A program made the translations under genes and the position numbers. From Lethocerus indicus (Eukaryota; Arthropoda; Insecta; Hemiptera; Belostomatidae): a stretch of 64,000 nt of DNA. Positions 17,967 through 30,777 of the stretch are shown here, piece after piece (the stretch's first letter is position 1; each line of letters starts with the position of its first letter). Location: positions 17,378,246 to 17,442,245 of the forward strand of contig JACDQD010000006.1 in the NCBI GenBank assembly GCA_019843655.1, in the 5' to 3' direction. The notes below the pieces were generated by a model, which was not told the origin of the DNA, searched no databases, and was given only the letters and a program-made list of their open reading frames with translations.

Positions 17967-20594
17967 TTTTATAGCCGTGTAATGGATCCTCTCTCTGAAT
18001 ATAGGATCATATCTTAATGGGGAATGTGCCGACGCAGCTGTCGGCGTAGCGGGGGCGGAGGGGGGGCGGTCGATCGATGACCGGCTCGATCGTAGGTCCT
18101 TGCTCTGGGTCCGGCCCCCGGCCCAACCATTATCTTTCCCCTGAGTTATTGATTTTTCATGTACTAAAGTGAGGCGGCAGAGGCTGTCGGGGGGCGGTTC
18201 CCGGGGGCGGCATCCCCGCCCTTCTATCGATTACAGGCGAACAGAACGCGACAGGAGCTCTGTACTTAGATCCCTGCTACTTGCCTCCATAGAATAACAT
18301 ATATTTACGCTCCAGTTCTAAATTGTATGCAGTTACTCCGCTTGGTTTTTTGTTTAGCAAAAGTATTGCCGCGCAATTTCGAAACTGAGTGCAAAAAATG
18401 AAGGCAATAATTTGTAATTTTTTCTCCGCCAACGTTATTCAGGGCAGGTAAATGAAACATAGTTATTAAGCAGCGTCACAGTTGCTTCTGCCTCCACTCG
18501 CCTATTTGGTCCTGAGCTAGACATGATTCGGTTTTTTACCATTGTCAGTAATGTATAAGTTGCCTAAGAAAGTTGGCTGCCGATGAAGCACCACGTTAGA
18601 TTTGTAAATGTAAATAACAGTTGATTTAAGGACAAAATGGCCGAGTCAAAACAGATGATCAAATGAGAGTCGGTAAAAATCTACTTATCTTAGCAGTAAT
18701 GGAATAGTTTATTGTATTAATAGTTCTTTTGTTTGTAATATGCAATTCCGCGTTTCAATGATGGTCGACACTACCTCAGTTTCACCTTAAAACCCGTAAA
18801 TGTGGCTTAATCTCGGAAAACCTGAAGGCAATCGGAAGTCTACCGTGAACTTGAGGCGGGGCGGCCTCCCCAAGTAGAAGACCGGGCTCGGGCTTTTATT
18901 ACAACCGAGAAAATGATTTATTGTAATGCGAAGAAAAAGGCCCGGGCGCTATTTGGCGGGGGTGGAAGGGGCCCGGGGGGTCCTTGAAGGAAATTTACTG
19001 TTGAAACCTTGGACGCTTATTCAGAATTCAAGTGGTCCACAACTCAGGGAGTGCTCCTCCTCCTCCTCCTCGCAATGATTTCCAGTTCTCTCTTGACTTA
19101 ATGCATTTCACTCTTTTTCTTTTTTACCTTTCTTCTTCTTCTTCTATTCGTTTTTTTGTTCTAGTCCTCAATAGGAAGAGGATAGAGGGCACCAGACTTA
19201 ACAGGTAAGCGTTTTTAACAATCTGTAGGATCTACTGCCCCTTCTCTCCGCCTATCTTCTCGTTAAGCTTGATCCTTTTCTTACAAACATTTATTTTCAG
19301 TCTAAGTAGTTTATCCTACTCTAATAAGTAAATACCGAATCGCTCAATGTGCAACCTTTCATTTAAGAAACGCAGATAGGATAACATTTTAATACCTATT
19401 AGAGGGAGGAAACTCATTTCTTTGAGATGAGGCTATCAAAAGTGTACTGATTAAACAATTAATTCTAATTTTATTTGATTCAAGTTTTGGAGTAAGGATC
19501 AGCATCATTTACGGCATTCTGGTTTTAACTTTTAGCTAGCTAATGTAGCAATCTGTGGTGCTAAGGATATAAGAAATTAACAAATCTATCCGTAATTTAT
19601 TATTTAATATGTTGATAACTATGTTAAGTATATACAAGATATAGCATCTGTCTTTCGTCCACACTTAGGTATACAGGACTGCTGTAATATATGAAATATG
19701 CAATTACAGGCGGTATAGTTAATATATTGAATGTTCAGAAACTAATGCGCAATTAATATTGAATTAAATCTTAAGGAATACGGGAACTGTGCTGAAGAGT
19801 TGAAAATGTTGTCACTCTCAAGTTGATCAGAACGCATCACTTGTTTTTTGTTTTACCAATAATTCATGTGATACATGTTACAGTTATTATATATTATATT
19901 TACATACTGTTATGTGTACGAATATCTGTATATACGCACACGTTTGGATGAACGAAAACCGCATATTAGGTTTCGTTTTTATAACGCGGTTTGAATTTCG
20001 TTTATCTTTCTGAAAGCAAACGATATTAATGCATGCTTAATGGTTTTTAATATATCTCACTCCCGGTCGCTACACCCTCCCTCTTTGGAACAGCGGCAAT
20101 ATAAGTAGGAGGCCATCATTCACGGTTCCGTCATTTGCATAATTTCTCAAGGGTATGAAAACTCAGCCAGATTTTGAAGGCTGTTGGGTCTTGCGTCGCC
20201 GACTGGAAAAGAGAAATATTAAATCCGTTCTCGTGTTTCATTTGACGCCTAATTTAGGAGGAGACGCCATCGCGCATTAATATTTCATTTCGTTTTTCAG
20301 AGTAACGCCTCCCCATTCTAAATTGTCCCGTATTCGGAATCCTAAACGTTTGGAAGTGGCGAGATTTCTTTACCCTGAAAGACTGCTAGATATGTGGTAA
20401 CGAAATAATCTCCATCGAAGCAATATAAAAGCACTGCACAAAACATTATTAAGCAAAGTTATAGTGTTTAATGTTATGTTCCATTTAAGTATAATTTAAT
20501 TGATAATGAAAATGGTGACATAACCAACTATAAAATGGCTTATATAATAATTAATGGCTGTAAATAAAAATAAATTTTTTTAAAATAATAAACT

Positions 20595-20856
20595 AAAATA
20601 ATACATTTAATAATCATCTACTAAGATCAGTTATAATATATTTTAATATTTGAGTTATTTTTAACACTATTAAAACGCGTAGTGTATTCAGTTTAATGCG
20701 CTACTAGTTACAATGGTACGGCGCACCTAATACTAGCCCGCAACACAGGTCTGTCTTACATTTTAGTATTAGCGCCTTACATATAGCCAATATTTTAATG
20801 TCAATCGTCTACAATGTTGAAATGAAGAACCACATAAAGTATCGGACCTGAAATAT
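20595..20856 (+). repeat. Dispersed repeat family, copy 2
   Basis: Carries the core only. It opens ATAATACATTTAATAATCAT, then CAGTTATAATATATTTTAAT, AACACTATTAAAACGCG, TAATACTAGCCCGCAACA, and closes AACCACATAAAGTATCGGAC. Each of these blocks recurs in the copies at 25.2, 39.4 and 54.5 kb. The box with GAAACCGGTCTAGC that follows the core elsewhere is missing here. Confidence 0.9.
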
Positions 20857-22014
20857 GAATTAATGAAAAATGATTAAAATTAATAAATTGATAGAAATTA
20901 AATGAAAACCGTTTCTGTAGGTTTATTGTTGTAAACGAATTTGAGAACACTGAAAGTTACAAAAGCGCGAGCTGTACGTGTCATCAGTATAAATATGAAA
21001 TTTTGATGAGACTGAGAAATTCATAACGCGAACAGTAAACATTTTTACGCCGGCAGTAAAGAGCCGTGTACGAATTGAGTTTTATGAACAAAGCCTTCTT
21101 GATGGGCGCAATCAAATTTATAATAATGTTATATTTTTCCTCGGCTTATTTTTTTACGTCATATTCTTTTTTTTGAATTCCCAGCTAAAACGAATCTTCT
21201 TATACAGGATACGCTTGATAAGAAACGTTCTTTGGAATCATCCACGAAAATAAAATGGTGTTACAGTGTTATAGGTATTTATTCATATTTTTAATCATTA
21301 TTTATTTTTATAAGCTTGTAAAAGAATACAGAATTAGAATATTAAATAGAGTGAAATTTATAGACTTCTTATTATTCATTATAGCCCATTAAATTGTCCA
21401 GTAATCGCATAATTCTTAACAAATTATGTTCTAAATGTAAAATGTACTATTAGATCAAGTAAAATACAAGCTCGGTTCTCTACATCGTCTTCAACCTGAG
21501 GATCGTGAACTGCTAACCTCTCTAACGGAATATGAAATGGTCTAGTCCATTCAAAATGATCTAACATATAAATGGGTTTATTGTGATATAAAATTCAATA
21601 ACCGAATGTATCGCGTTTGTATTCGAAAATTCAATAAAGAGAAAAACAAACATAGAGCAGCGAGTGGGGACAATTCGTGCGGTTTTCGGAGCTGCTAGAC
21701 ACGTAACGAGGCGTATCGGTGGCGGCGATAAAAGGGTTTAGGTTGAGCCGGTGGAAGCTTTCTGTTTCAATTTGGGGGTTTGGTGGTGTATTTGGGGGTA
21801 CCGAAGTAATTGAGTGTAATATTAATTGGGGAGGAGGGGCCGCCGTTGAAGAGCCGATAAGGGACCCGGTGCCAGCCAACTTGGGCCATTCTAGCCGGGG
21901 CCCAATTGCGACGCCCCGGCCAAACTGACCGCTAACCACTATCGCAGTTCACCGTGTCAACGGTCATTCCACACTATCTTACGCCCAGTAAAACATATTT
22001 CAGAACACTGCGGT
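20857..22014. other. Non-coding stretch
   Basis: Mostly AT-rich, with a GC-rich island at about 21660-21930 that leaves overlapping open frames of 69 aa (plus) and 102 aa (minus). Neither has a recognisable domain or a good splice context. Nothing else is supported. Confidence 0.5.
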
Positions 22015-22135
22015 AGAAATTATAAGTATCCCGATGTCCGACTGAAAAGAACAGATCTAAATCGCAAATTTGGACTGTTGAGACCTCTTTTAAAACGGAC
22101 GTCAAAACTGACGTTCTGAAAAGAAATTATAAGTA
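22015..22135 (+). mobile_element. 93-bp jockey-like RT fragment flanked by 14-bp direct repeats
   Basis: The insert (22029-22121) translates as RLKRTDLNRKFGLLRPLL from 22039 and matches, at roughly 90% over ~72 bp, the reverse-transcriptase relic at 30.8-31.4 kb (minus strand). It is flanked by two perfect copies of AGAAATTATAAGTA (22015-22028 and 22122-22135), which look like a target-site duplication. It has no RT catalytic region, no 3' UTR and no poly(A); the reading frame stops just after the homology. It is a non-functional remnant. Confidence 0.85.
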
Positions 22136-25100
22136 GTACATTGGAGACCGTTCAATAACGAGAGTAAACAACAATATTGCCCGGGTAAATGTTTGAAGAC
22201 AACTCATCTTCAAGCAACGAGTAGAAATAAGTATTCTTATATAGAGTAGCATAGAAATTATATTTCTTCTATAAATGTTTATTATTTACAATAAAATATT
22301 TATATTTCGAATAAAAAGTACCAGTGAATTGTCAAGAAATGGCAATGCCGCTTCAACAAAGGCATCCAGCTCGATATGTCGTATGATTGACGGGAATTAA
22401 CTGAAGCCGGAAAGTTTTCCTTCGGAGAGGTATTTCCGGATATTTCTCTTTGCCGCTACCTGCCTTCGAGAAACGCGTTCCCGGACGAACAATGAGTGTT
22501 GTGTTCGGATCCGCTGGCGGAGAGTATTTAAAAGCGGTGGAGTTGTGAAAGGTTTTGATGGCGGGCAAACGACAGGGCCGGGGGACTTCATTTGGCGGCC
22601 TCCTTGCCGAAATTCGCGGCAATAACGAGGCCGCCGCCGCCGCGCTTGTTTTTAAGGCCGGGCACACGTCCCACCCACCCATTTTCAGAAATCATTAGTA
22701 GGGGCCGCCCCCTCTCTTGTTTTCAAATCGTATGAATTATTGCGGCGAAACAAAGATCTCTCGCGTTTTTCGCCCCTCCTTTCCGTCCTTGTTTTTATTG
22801 CTTTCGAAAAAATTTCCGGGGGGGGGTTAAAACATACGCGCTATTGATAACAATAATCCATAAAGTTAAATTAACGTTAATTAGAATTAAAATAATTAAA
22901 ACAAAGTAATTTTAAATGTACGAAATCCATCCAATTATAAGTGGCTAATTTTTTGAAGAGCCTCGATTCTACGTAACACGTTTCACGAGGCACTAATTAA
23001 TAATGGAAATTAATTAATTAATTCCATTTATTTTAATACCAATGCAAAGTGGCAACGGTATATTTTTTTAAAAACGTTTTGTTGTTATTATGGAAGATAT
23101 TATTTTTTCGTTTGTGTCGGAAGATCGGAGCAATGCGAAGCCCCATTTCACACCCGAGAATAATCCATTTCGGTAGTATTACCGCTACCTGATTTTTAAA
23201 ATTTCAAAGAAATTACTCAATTTATCGAGACACGATAAATGGTCTTACGATGTCCTATCCGTCTGTACGACTGTATTCGGGGATCAACAAAGTGACATTA
23301 TAAAACAACTCCAAGCCTTTTCAACGACAAATATAACATTTCTATTTATAAAAAAAAATTGCAAACATAAAATACCATAAAAATTCATGTCCAATGAAAT
23401 ATAGTTATTTTTAGTCATAGTACCCCATTATTATCGTTCTGGGAATTAAAAGAATGTTGAAATATATTTTAATCGAACACAGTACTAGTTAAGGAGTTCC
23501 ATTACGTGAGCAGTTTTAACTGGTCCCCGTTGGTTGGGCCAGGATTTAAATTGCATCGCACGTTTAAATTACTTCTGGCAAATGTAATTGTTGTTAATCG
23601 GTTTGAAGTTGATGGGACACGTGTACAGACCAGTAGCCGAAGTGACAGCTCCCAACCGTTTTTGCCTTAGTTGAACAACTTAGTTGAACGTACCGGATGT
23701 ATCGCACAATTGGTAATAACAATGTTATACTTGAGTTAGCTTCTTATCACTTATATCGTTATTATTCGACCTAATGTAGCGCATAACTGTAATATTCATG
23801 TTTATAGGTTATGAACCAGGTATATGGGTAAACCTAGGTAAAGTAGTTTATACCTGCAAAACGGCACGTATTCGTGTATATTCCAACAGAATAACAGGTA
23901 CCAATTTTTAGAATTGTATTGTAAATGGTTTAGCATGCCCAGCCAGATCCATAAATTAATTGGTGAATTACTGATTATAATGCTTTATGAATCTGAATGA
24001 TCAAAGTTAAGACAATTAATAAGTGATTGTACCGCAATTTGAAAAGTAATTTAGTATACTGCAAATGTTTTAAATGTAGTCAAGAGGAGAAAATAGCCGC
24101 CAGCCTTCTGTCTGCTCCATTTAACCCGCGTGTCGTGTACGCTGCTTTGTTCCCCGCGGTATATTGTTTCCAACAGATATCGTTTCGATTAACATGTAAC
24201 AATTCACAAAATTACTTTTCAATCCCTCTATTCGCGGCGTTATTCAACCGCAGAATTTTCACATAAACATTTTCAGGTTACATATATACGTGGATCGTTT
24301 AAAAAAAATTCTAGTAAAATGTTTATTATTTGTAAACCACGCGCTATACTGATAATGAATTAATATGAGAATGTACCGAAGACAATCGCTCTTTACGAAT
24401 GGACTTTTAGGTGAATTTTTCGGGGGGTTTTTGAGCGTCCATCACTTTATACAAATGTTGTCTCTTTCAGGAATCAGACGGAAAAGGGGGATTTATTTGA
24501 AAAAATTAGTTTTAAACGTTTTCGAATATGTCGGAAACGATATCTATATTTGTGGACACCTTTCTCTACCGGCGGTGTTTCAATTACACCGGAGAAATTG
24601 ACAGTTATTTTGAACATAATAAAAATATGCCTCTTGATTAACTCATTAGGTGTAAAGTGGAACGTCGTCGATTTCCTCGAAACTCTCGGTGAAAGCGCTA
24701 TCGCCCGTGTGAATAAATAACGGTCGGATAATTAACAGGAGTTAATTGCATATCGTCATAACGGTTGGAGTTGGGGGTTTGAGCCGGGTTCTGAGAAGGC
24801 GATACGCTTTCGGCGTGGCATGCCGAATCGGTTGCAAGCGTGCCCAATTTATGCCGGTAATCCGGGGCCATCCCGACTGTCTTCCTATCTTGCTCCGGCT
24901 CCCCAGGAAACGGTTCATCCCCTTAAGAGGATACCACCCCCTCCTGTCTGCATCCGATACCGGTTTTATATTTTTTTCCTCCCGGGTTTTTCATCGCGAA
25001 AATTGAATGAGCCCGTGATCCAATGCGTACTCACCCTGGCAACCGTCTACATTTTCTACTTGAAATTTAATCTAATATTCACGGTCAGTGGAGTATAGGC

Positions 25101-25200
25101 GTCAAAAGAAACACAAACACGTTTATTGATATAACTTTAACATCATGTTGTAAATTGTTGTAAAACAAAATAAATATTTTATAAATACATACACATATTT
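22136..25200. other. Non-coding stretch
   Basis: A GC-rich island at about 22390-22690 contains a 109-aa open frame on the minus strand with an Ala run and no recognisable domain; I do not call it coding. From 22.8 to 24.7 kb the DNA is AT-rich apart from short patches. A second island at 24.75-25.0 kb gives overlapping short frames in two phases. No host gene is recognised. Confidence 0.5.
23002..23027. repeat. Near-perfect palindrome around ATTAATTAATTAAT
   Basis: AATGGAAATTAATT on the left and AATTAATTCCATT on the right; the right arm lacks one T for perfect symmetry. The centre holds overlapping TAATTA homeodomain-type cores. Function unknown. Confidence 0.7.
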
Positions 25201-25446
25201 AAATAATACATTTAATAATCATCCACTAGGATCAGTTATAATTGATTTTAATATTTGCGTTACTATTTACACCATTAAAACGTGTAGTCTATTCAGTTTA
25301 ATGCGCTAGTAGTTACAATGGCACGGCGCACATAATACTAGCTCGCAACAAAGATCAGTTTTACATTTTAGTATTAGCGCCTTACTTATGGCCAATATTG
25401 CAAAGCCAACCGTCAACAGTATTGAAATGGAGAACCACATAAGGAA
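25201..25446 (+). repeat. Dispersed repeat family, copy 3
   Basis: Core only. AAATAATACATTTAATAATC opens it, followed by ATCAGTTATAAT, TTCAGTTTAATGCGCTAGTA, TTTTAGTATTAGCGCCTTAC and GAGAACCACATAAGGAA. It is more diverged than copy 2, with many single-base changes, suggesting an older insertion. Confidence 0.9.
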
Positions 25447-27416
25447 TTATTAAATTTTAAATTATTGGACAACATCCAGTCATAAATAAGTTATTGGTGA
25501 ATGAATTGTTAAATATACTACAATAACCCTTTTTGGATAGCGGACTCCAACCGGTCAACTCTATATGGGGGTTAGAAGCCATCTTATTAGTATATTTAAT
25601 TTCAGCACAGATCATGAAAGTGATTATAAAATCTTTTTTTGGGAAGTTGAATACAGCGTTTTGACACACTTCTAGAGAGAATCAGGGCTGTGAGTTTGAG
25701 ATGGGAAATTCTCCCTAACGTCCATTTCGTATTAGGGAAGAGCTACTGAAAGAAAGGAATAAGGCAAAGCCGCTAAAGGATTAGCAGAAGGGACTCCCTC
25801 CAGCCGACGGCTCATAAGCTCAACTGAGGGATCACTTTCTCAACTCGAGCCCGGGCCGCCACGGGCTTTAATCCTGTAAGTACATTTGCAGGAAGACTAA
25901 CTAAACTTTCGAAGGAAAACAAAGAGACGATCCCCCCCCCCCACACTAATCCGAGTCCAGTTTTCTGTCCAATTCTCGAATAAATGTCTCCAACTATAGA
26001 ATTAGGGAACGCTTTTTGCATTATAATGTTGTCTTCGCTTCTGAGTATAGTCTGAAGTCAAAAATTGTACGGGTAAATAAAGAAAAGAACATTGCAACTA
26101 TACAAATATTGCACTCTTGTTACGAATATTGAATGGGTAGCTATAATCACAGCTATTTTATTTCCTCTACCTTGTGACATACCGGACGCGGAAAATGTTC
26201 GAATGAACTGAATATGCGGATTAAAATAATCTTCACTCCATTCCAGAACTGTGACACACAGTTCGCTTCATTGCTTCGTACCCGTTAAATTGCATATATT
26301 TCGATACCTCATTTTTAATCGAAACTGAAAGTGTATGTGTTACATAATCTCAAAGTTAAAATTCAGACCGGATGATCGCGACTCGATGGCGGTGACAGAT
26401 TTGGCGCACGTATCGCGATCATTAGCAGCCCATTGAGCGGTGCAGCCTCCCCGACCACCGCCCATGTCAATAAACACGTAGCACGCAACACACGCATCGA
26501 TGTATGCAATTAAATTAATACAATTATGAGTATATTTATTGCCGCATGAGAGGGATATGGAAAGGATAAATATTTTCAGTCGGTCTGCCCTAGGGTCAAC
26601 GTGCTAAAGCATTGGTGGGGACCAGTCTGCTCCAGATTAGAAAGCATTACACCCCCACCGCTCCCATTCTATTTTATTTTTTCGAATAAAATGTTGCATA
26701 ATACAATGATAGAAATTATGAGTGCAAAAAGCGTTGTACCTCGTCCGCGCCAGCACCCAGGGCTGCCGATAGCTGAAATACTGCATTGGGTGCTAGGACC
26801 CATTGAGTCATTTGTTAAGAGACACTTCAACCCAGCCGAATGGCGACAAAAGGGACCTCGATGAATATTGCAATAGGATTATGATCATTATGGAATCCAA
26901 CACGAGGGGACTAAGAAGAGGCCGGACAATTAGTGTAGGAATAATTACTGCAATTGTAGACTCTTTAATAGCCCTTTTGATCCTGCCGGAGAAACACCAA
27001 TCTGACTCGATTGGCGGCCTGTAAGGATGGAGAGGCACAACTATTAAAAATGGTGATTATTATGAACAACTGCGCAGACCTATTATAAAGGTCAATACCG
27101 TAAAGGATTGCTCTGCTCGAATGGAGGTGGAAATGGTGGTCGGGACGGAGGGGATAGATTATCCAATTGGGGGTCCGGATTAAGTTTTCAATTCTGAAAA
27201 GCAATTAGAACTTTTAGACAGTGCCTAATATGGGACAAGTTCTGCCCACTATAACTTTATGTGCTCGGTGAAATTACGGAGGCAGAACCAGGGAGGAAGA
27301 TGATTTTCGGTAGCGGAGAGTTATCAACTATAGAACAAGAATTAAAATATTTGATCGGAAATAGATAGACCTATAGACTCGTACAATTAATGCATCGATC
27401 TGCTTCCCCTTGCCAA

Positions 27417-27428
<12 letters not shown>

Positions 27429-27482
<54 letters not shown>
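27429..27482. repeat. Microsatellite (AT)27
   Basis: Uninterrupted AT dinucleotides, preceded by a short ACACACATACAT run. Seen directly. Confidence 0.97.
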
Positions 27483-27487
<5 letters not shown>

Positions 27488-29675
27488 ACCAATTATAATT
27501 TTTTTCGTGATGTACTGTAACGTAGGCATAGGGGCTGGACGGGGGAAATTAAATTCCAGGAAATATTCATGAACCGAAAAGTTGTTTGCATTTGACGGAA
27601 AGCCATTAACGCGCAATCCAAACAGAGCACCGTCCAAAAATGTCGGCGGCCCCTTACCCCAGAAATGAACTTATCCTAAGACGAAAACTTAATTAAGTTT
27701 GCGAGAGAAAATGGATAATAGTAATAACTTTAGGCGGGCGGGGTTGGGTTATTTTCAACCAACAACCGGGTTACTTGACACGCTCGATCGGGACACCGCC
27801 TAATATCGGTTGTTTATTTTTATCTTAACAGTATCGGACTATGAACTATTTCGATAAAATTTTCGTGTCCTCCAAACGTATTTCAAATCCTAAATTTCAG
27901 ATTGTAATGTTTTATAGAGTGTAGGGCATGTGGGCGTTTCGATACTATTACATCGAGATGCCATTCCACCAATGGTATTCTAACTATTGACGGCCTCCAC
28001 TAATGAAGCAGAATTGGTTACTGTCAAAGTTTACTTTATGTATTTGATATAACTGGTCGATTTGCATTCAACATCATTCATTATATACAATCCACACTAA
28101 CGATTAAAGGAATATAGTATGCTTGTCTAAATGGCCCTAGATATTATAAAATAAATGATTTTCCTCAATCAATATAAAATTACAGTTAAAAAGTGTTGCT
28201 TCTATTTTAAACAGACAGTAAAAGAGAAAAAAATCCTAATATAATTGTATTAAAAAATACAAATATAATTCACTAACACAAATTGGTACAAAATTGGCAC
28301 AAAGATCTTACAAATAAGACCCGGGGGAGAGACTGCCTTGAGCAGTCCTCGCTACTCGATGGAGGGTTTATATATCCTCCAGATTAATAAGCTTTCCGTA
28401 ATTTTATTGCAAAATTAAATACCGTCTATAACTGAGGGCGAATCTTAAACTTCTTCTGGGGAGGGGGAGGGGGAGGGCATACCCGGCTAAATGAGATCAC
28501 TGAAATCTCCTTTTGATTTACTTTGCCCGGCGCTACCCCCCGGGTTAATTTGTAAACCGCTTAGTGTAGAAGGCGATAAATCTCATTAGATAAGTGGTCA
28601 TGATAAATTCTGCACTCCTTCCTCTTTGACCTTTTTTCTCCCGCTTTCCAGCCCCCTTCACGCTGGGCCGGGGGGCATAAAACAATTTTCACGGGGTTGC
28701 CAGCGATCAGATAGCGGCCCGAGGTGAGGGGGCCTATCTCAAGCCCGTCTGGCTAAGCCGGTACCGGCGAGAAGATCACGTACACCAACCTCTGTACCGC
28801 GCAAGCGAAATTAATTTGTGTTGAATAAACTTCTGTATAGATTTCTAATTATACTTGGCGGGGGATGGGAGGAGGGGCTGTTTACACTACACGTAACTCT
28901 TACGTCGTCTTAGAGTAATTAATTTAGTTACGCTGAACCACCCGAATCGGAAATCAAGCTGTTTATTCTGTAAATCTAACCAGGCCATGATCATCCATTG
29001 TAACTGCACGGGTCGACAATTTCATTCTTTTCGTTTTATTTTTTTTAAGTATGAATTAAACAAACAAGAAATTCCACTATATGTGTGACTGATATATAGT
29101 AGTTGAAACTATAGGGAATAACCAACTCAGCTGATTTGGGAAAAAAACTAAATGCAAAGAGACGACAATTCTAATGAACCTGTGCACTGATAAAATAAAC
29201 AATATAAATTACACATTTATTTATCTGTCTCCCAAACCCCCATATTTTTTCTACCTTTGATATCCATCTAGCCTCATGAATTTTATTCAAATGCTAACGG
29301 AAGTTGCAAGCATAATATTAGCATATATACTTACTATTTGGGTTGATTGGAAAAAATCAAAAAATTTTTTCCACTGATGGCTCAGAAGCGAACCGTTGCA
29401 CGTTCAATAGCGATTTTTCCCAAATCCTCTTGTTTTTTAATCGGATAAACCGACCTGGAAGTGTTATCTCTGGAAATCCCCACGACAAAGGTATTACAGG
29501 TTCGATCATTATTTTGCGCTGTTGGACATTCAAAGAAAATGTAGATTTGCTTTTCCCAATTAAAAATCCCACTTGGGTTATATTAAATTACATTTTTTAC
29601 GGCGTATAACAGCGTTCAACGTTGTGGTTGAAATCAATTGAAATAAACAATTTTTTTAGTTCATTAATAAACCAG

Positions 29676-29678
<3 letters not shown>

Positions 29679-29722
<44 letters not shown>
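29679..29722. repeat. Microsatellite (TA)22
   Basis: Uninterrupted TA dinucleotides. Seen directly. Confidence 0.97.
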
Positions 29723-29725
<3 letters not shown>

Positions 29726-30777
29726 GTTATCATGGACAAGTCCTGAATTACTTATTAGTCTGGACTAGAATAAGACCAAATTTGAAATTGGAAACGCAGA
29801 ATCGCAAAAGTGATGTTTTTCGAAACTTCTTTGACTACCTAGCTGGTATCCTACCTTAGAACAGGAAAGATGAACTTATAATATCTTATTTTTATATTAC
29901 CAATGTGCATAATTGTGGAAATTGCACGATCATAAATTTTGTACAAGCGCACAAACAAAAATGTATTTCTTTGATACTACCCCCGAAAATACCTGGAGTG
30001 AAACCAGTTCTGTTTTCAATTGTATCTCGGAATAGTCATAAATATTTATGACGTTCGATAGAAAATGCTTTAATGATTGTTATCTTTTAACGTTAATATT
30101 TATGCGATTAACATTAGTCCTTGTGAGGTCTGAAAGCGCGAAACTCGAGAGGTGTTCTGTTGGTGGGGGGGAAAAAATTGGTTGAGGGAAGTGGCCACTT
30201 GAAACAAGTTATGGCTTTAGGGGGCTGGACACCTAACCGAGAGGGGTCCCTCTCTAATAACGGCACAGGGTCACTACGTGTTATGAAGGCCTCCTATACT
30301 AGCACCTATACTATAACTCTTGACCGTCCAACTCTGTACATTTATTACATATTGCCAGTACAAGCTGTGCCGCAGGAGCACATACTGGGGGCTGGCCGGG
30401 GCCCAGTGATTTATGTCGGGCTGTAAGGTGTAGTTTCCGGTAGGTGGGGGAGCGTTCACCGTGCCACGCCGCCCGCGTTATTGTGTATTAGGATCGTCGT
30501 ACTTCCTTATCAATTTATGTATCCTACTTGTATCCCGACCCGAACGCCCCCCCCCAACCCCTCCACGCCCCAACATATCCCGTTCGTTCGAACTCACAGA
30601 TTTTACGACGGTAAGGGCTTCGAAAAATATTGCGACTAACAGAATTAAAAGAAAAATTATTACGCACCCCGAACGGCCAAATTCCGGCTGTCGAATACCG
30701 TTGACACGACCATATAAACACCGTCTCCCTATACACGCTATATAATACGCTATATTCTTTAGTGATTAAAGAAAATT

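Larger units (their letters stand above)
9316..20594. other. Non-coding stretch downstream of MetRS
   Basis: The first ~1 kb is AT-rich 3' flank of MetRS. After about 10.4 kb AT-rich DNA alternates with short GC-rich islands (for example 10560-10620, 11390-11540, 14580-15100, 16840-16950, 18030-18240, 18930-18990). Open frames here are short, lack recognisable domains and occur in several frames at once in the GC-rich parts. Small items: an 18-bp direct repeat (TTATATTTATATTTGTAT) at 17215-17232 and 17244-17261, a very AT-rich tract at 15490-15560, and CTC/TTC-rich runs at 19054-19145. No tRNA or host exon was recognised. Confidence 0.6.
25447..30777. other. Non-coding stretch
   Basis: AT-rich DNA with GC-rich patches at about 25790-25870, 28430-28560 and 28640-28780. 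A run of 11 C occurs at 25932-25942. Open frames are short and without recognisable domains, and two of them are only translations of the TA microsatellite at 27.4 kb. No RNA gene was recognised. Confidence 0.5.

Noticed and set aside
22353..22682. 109-aa minus-strand frame
   Set aside because: Composition-driven in a GC-rich island; no domain, no splice support.
27371..27637. Tyr-Ile repeat frames on both strands
   Set aside because: Translations of the (AT)27 microsatellite.
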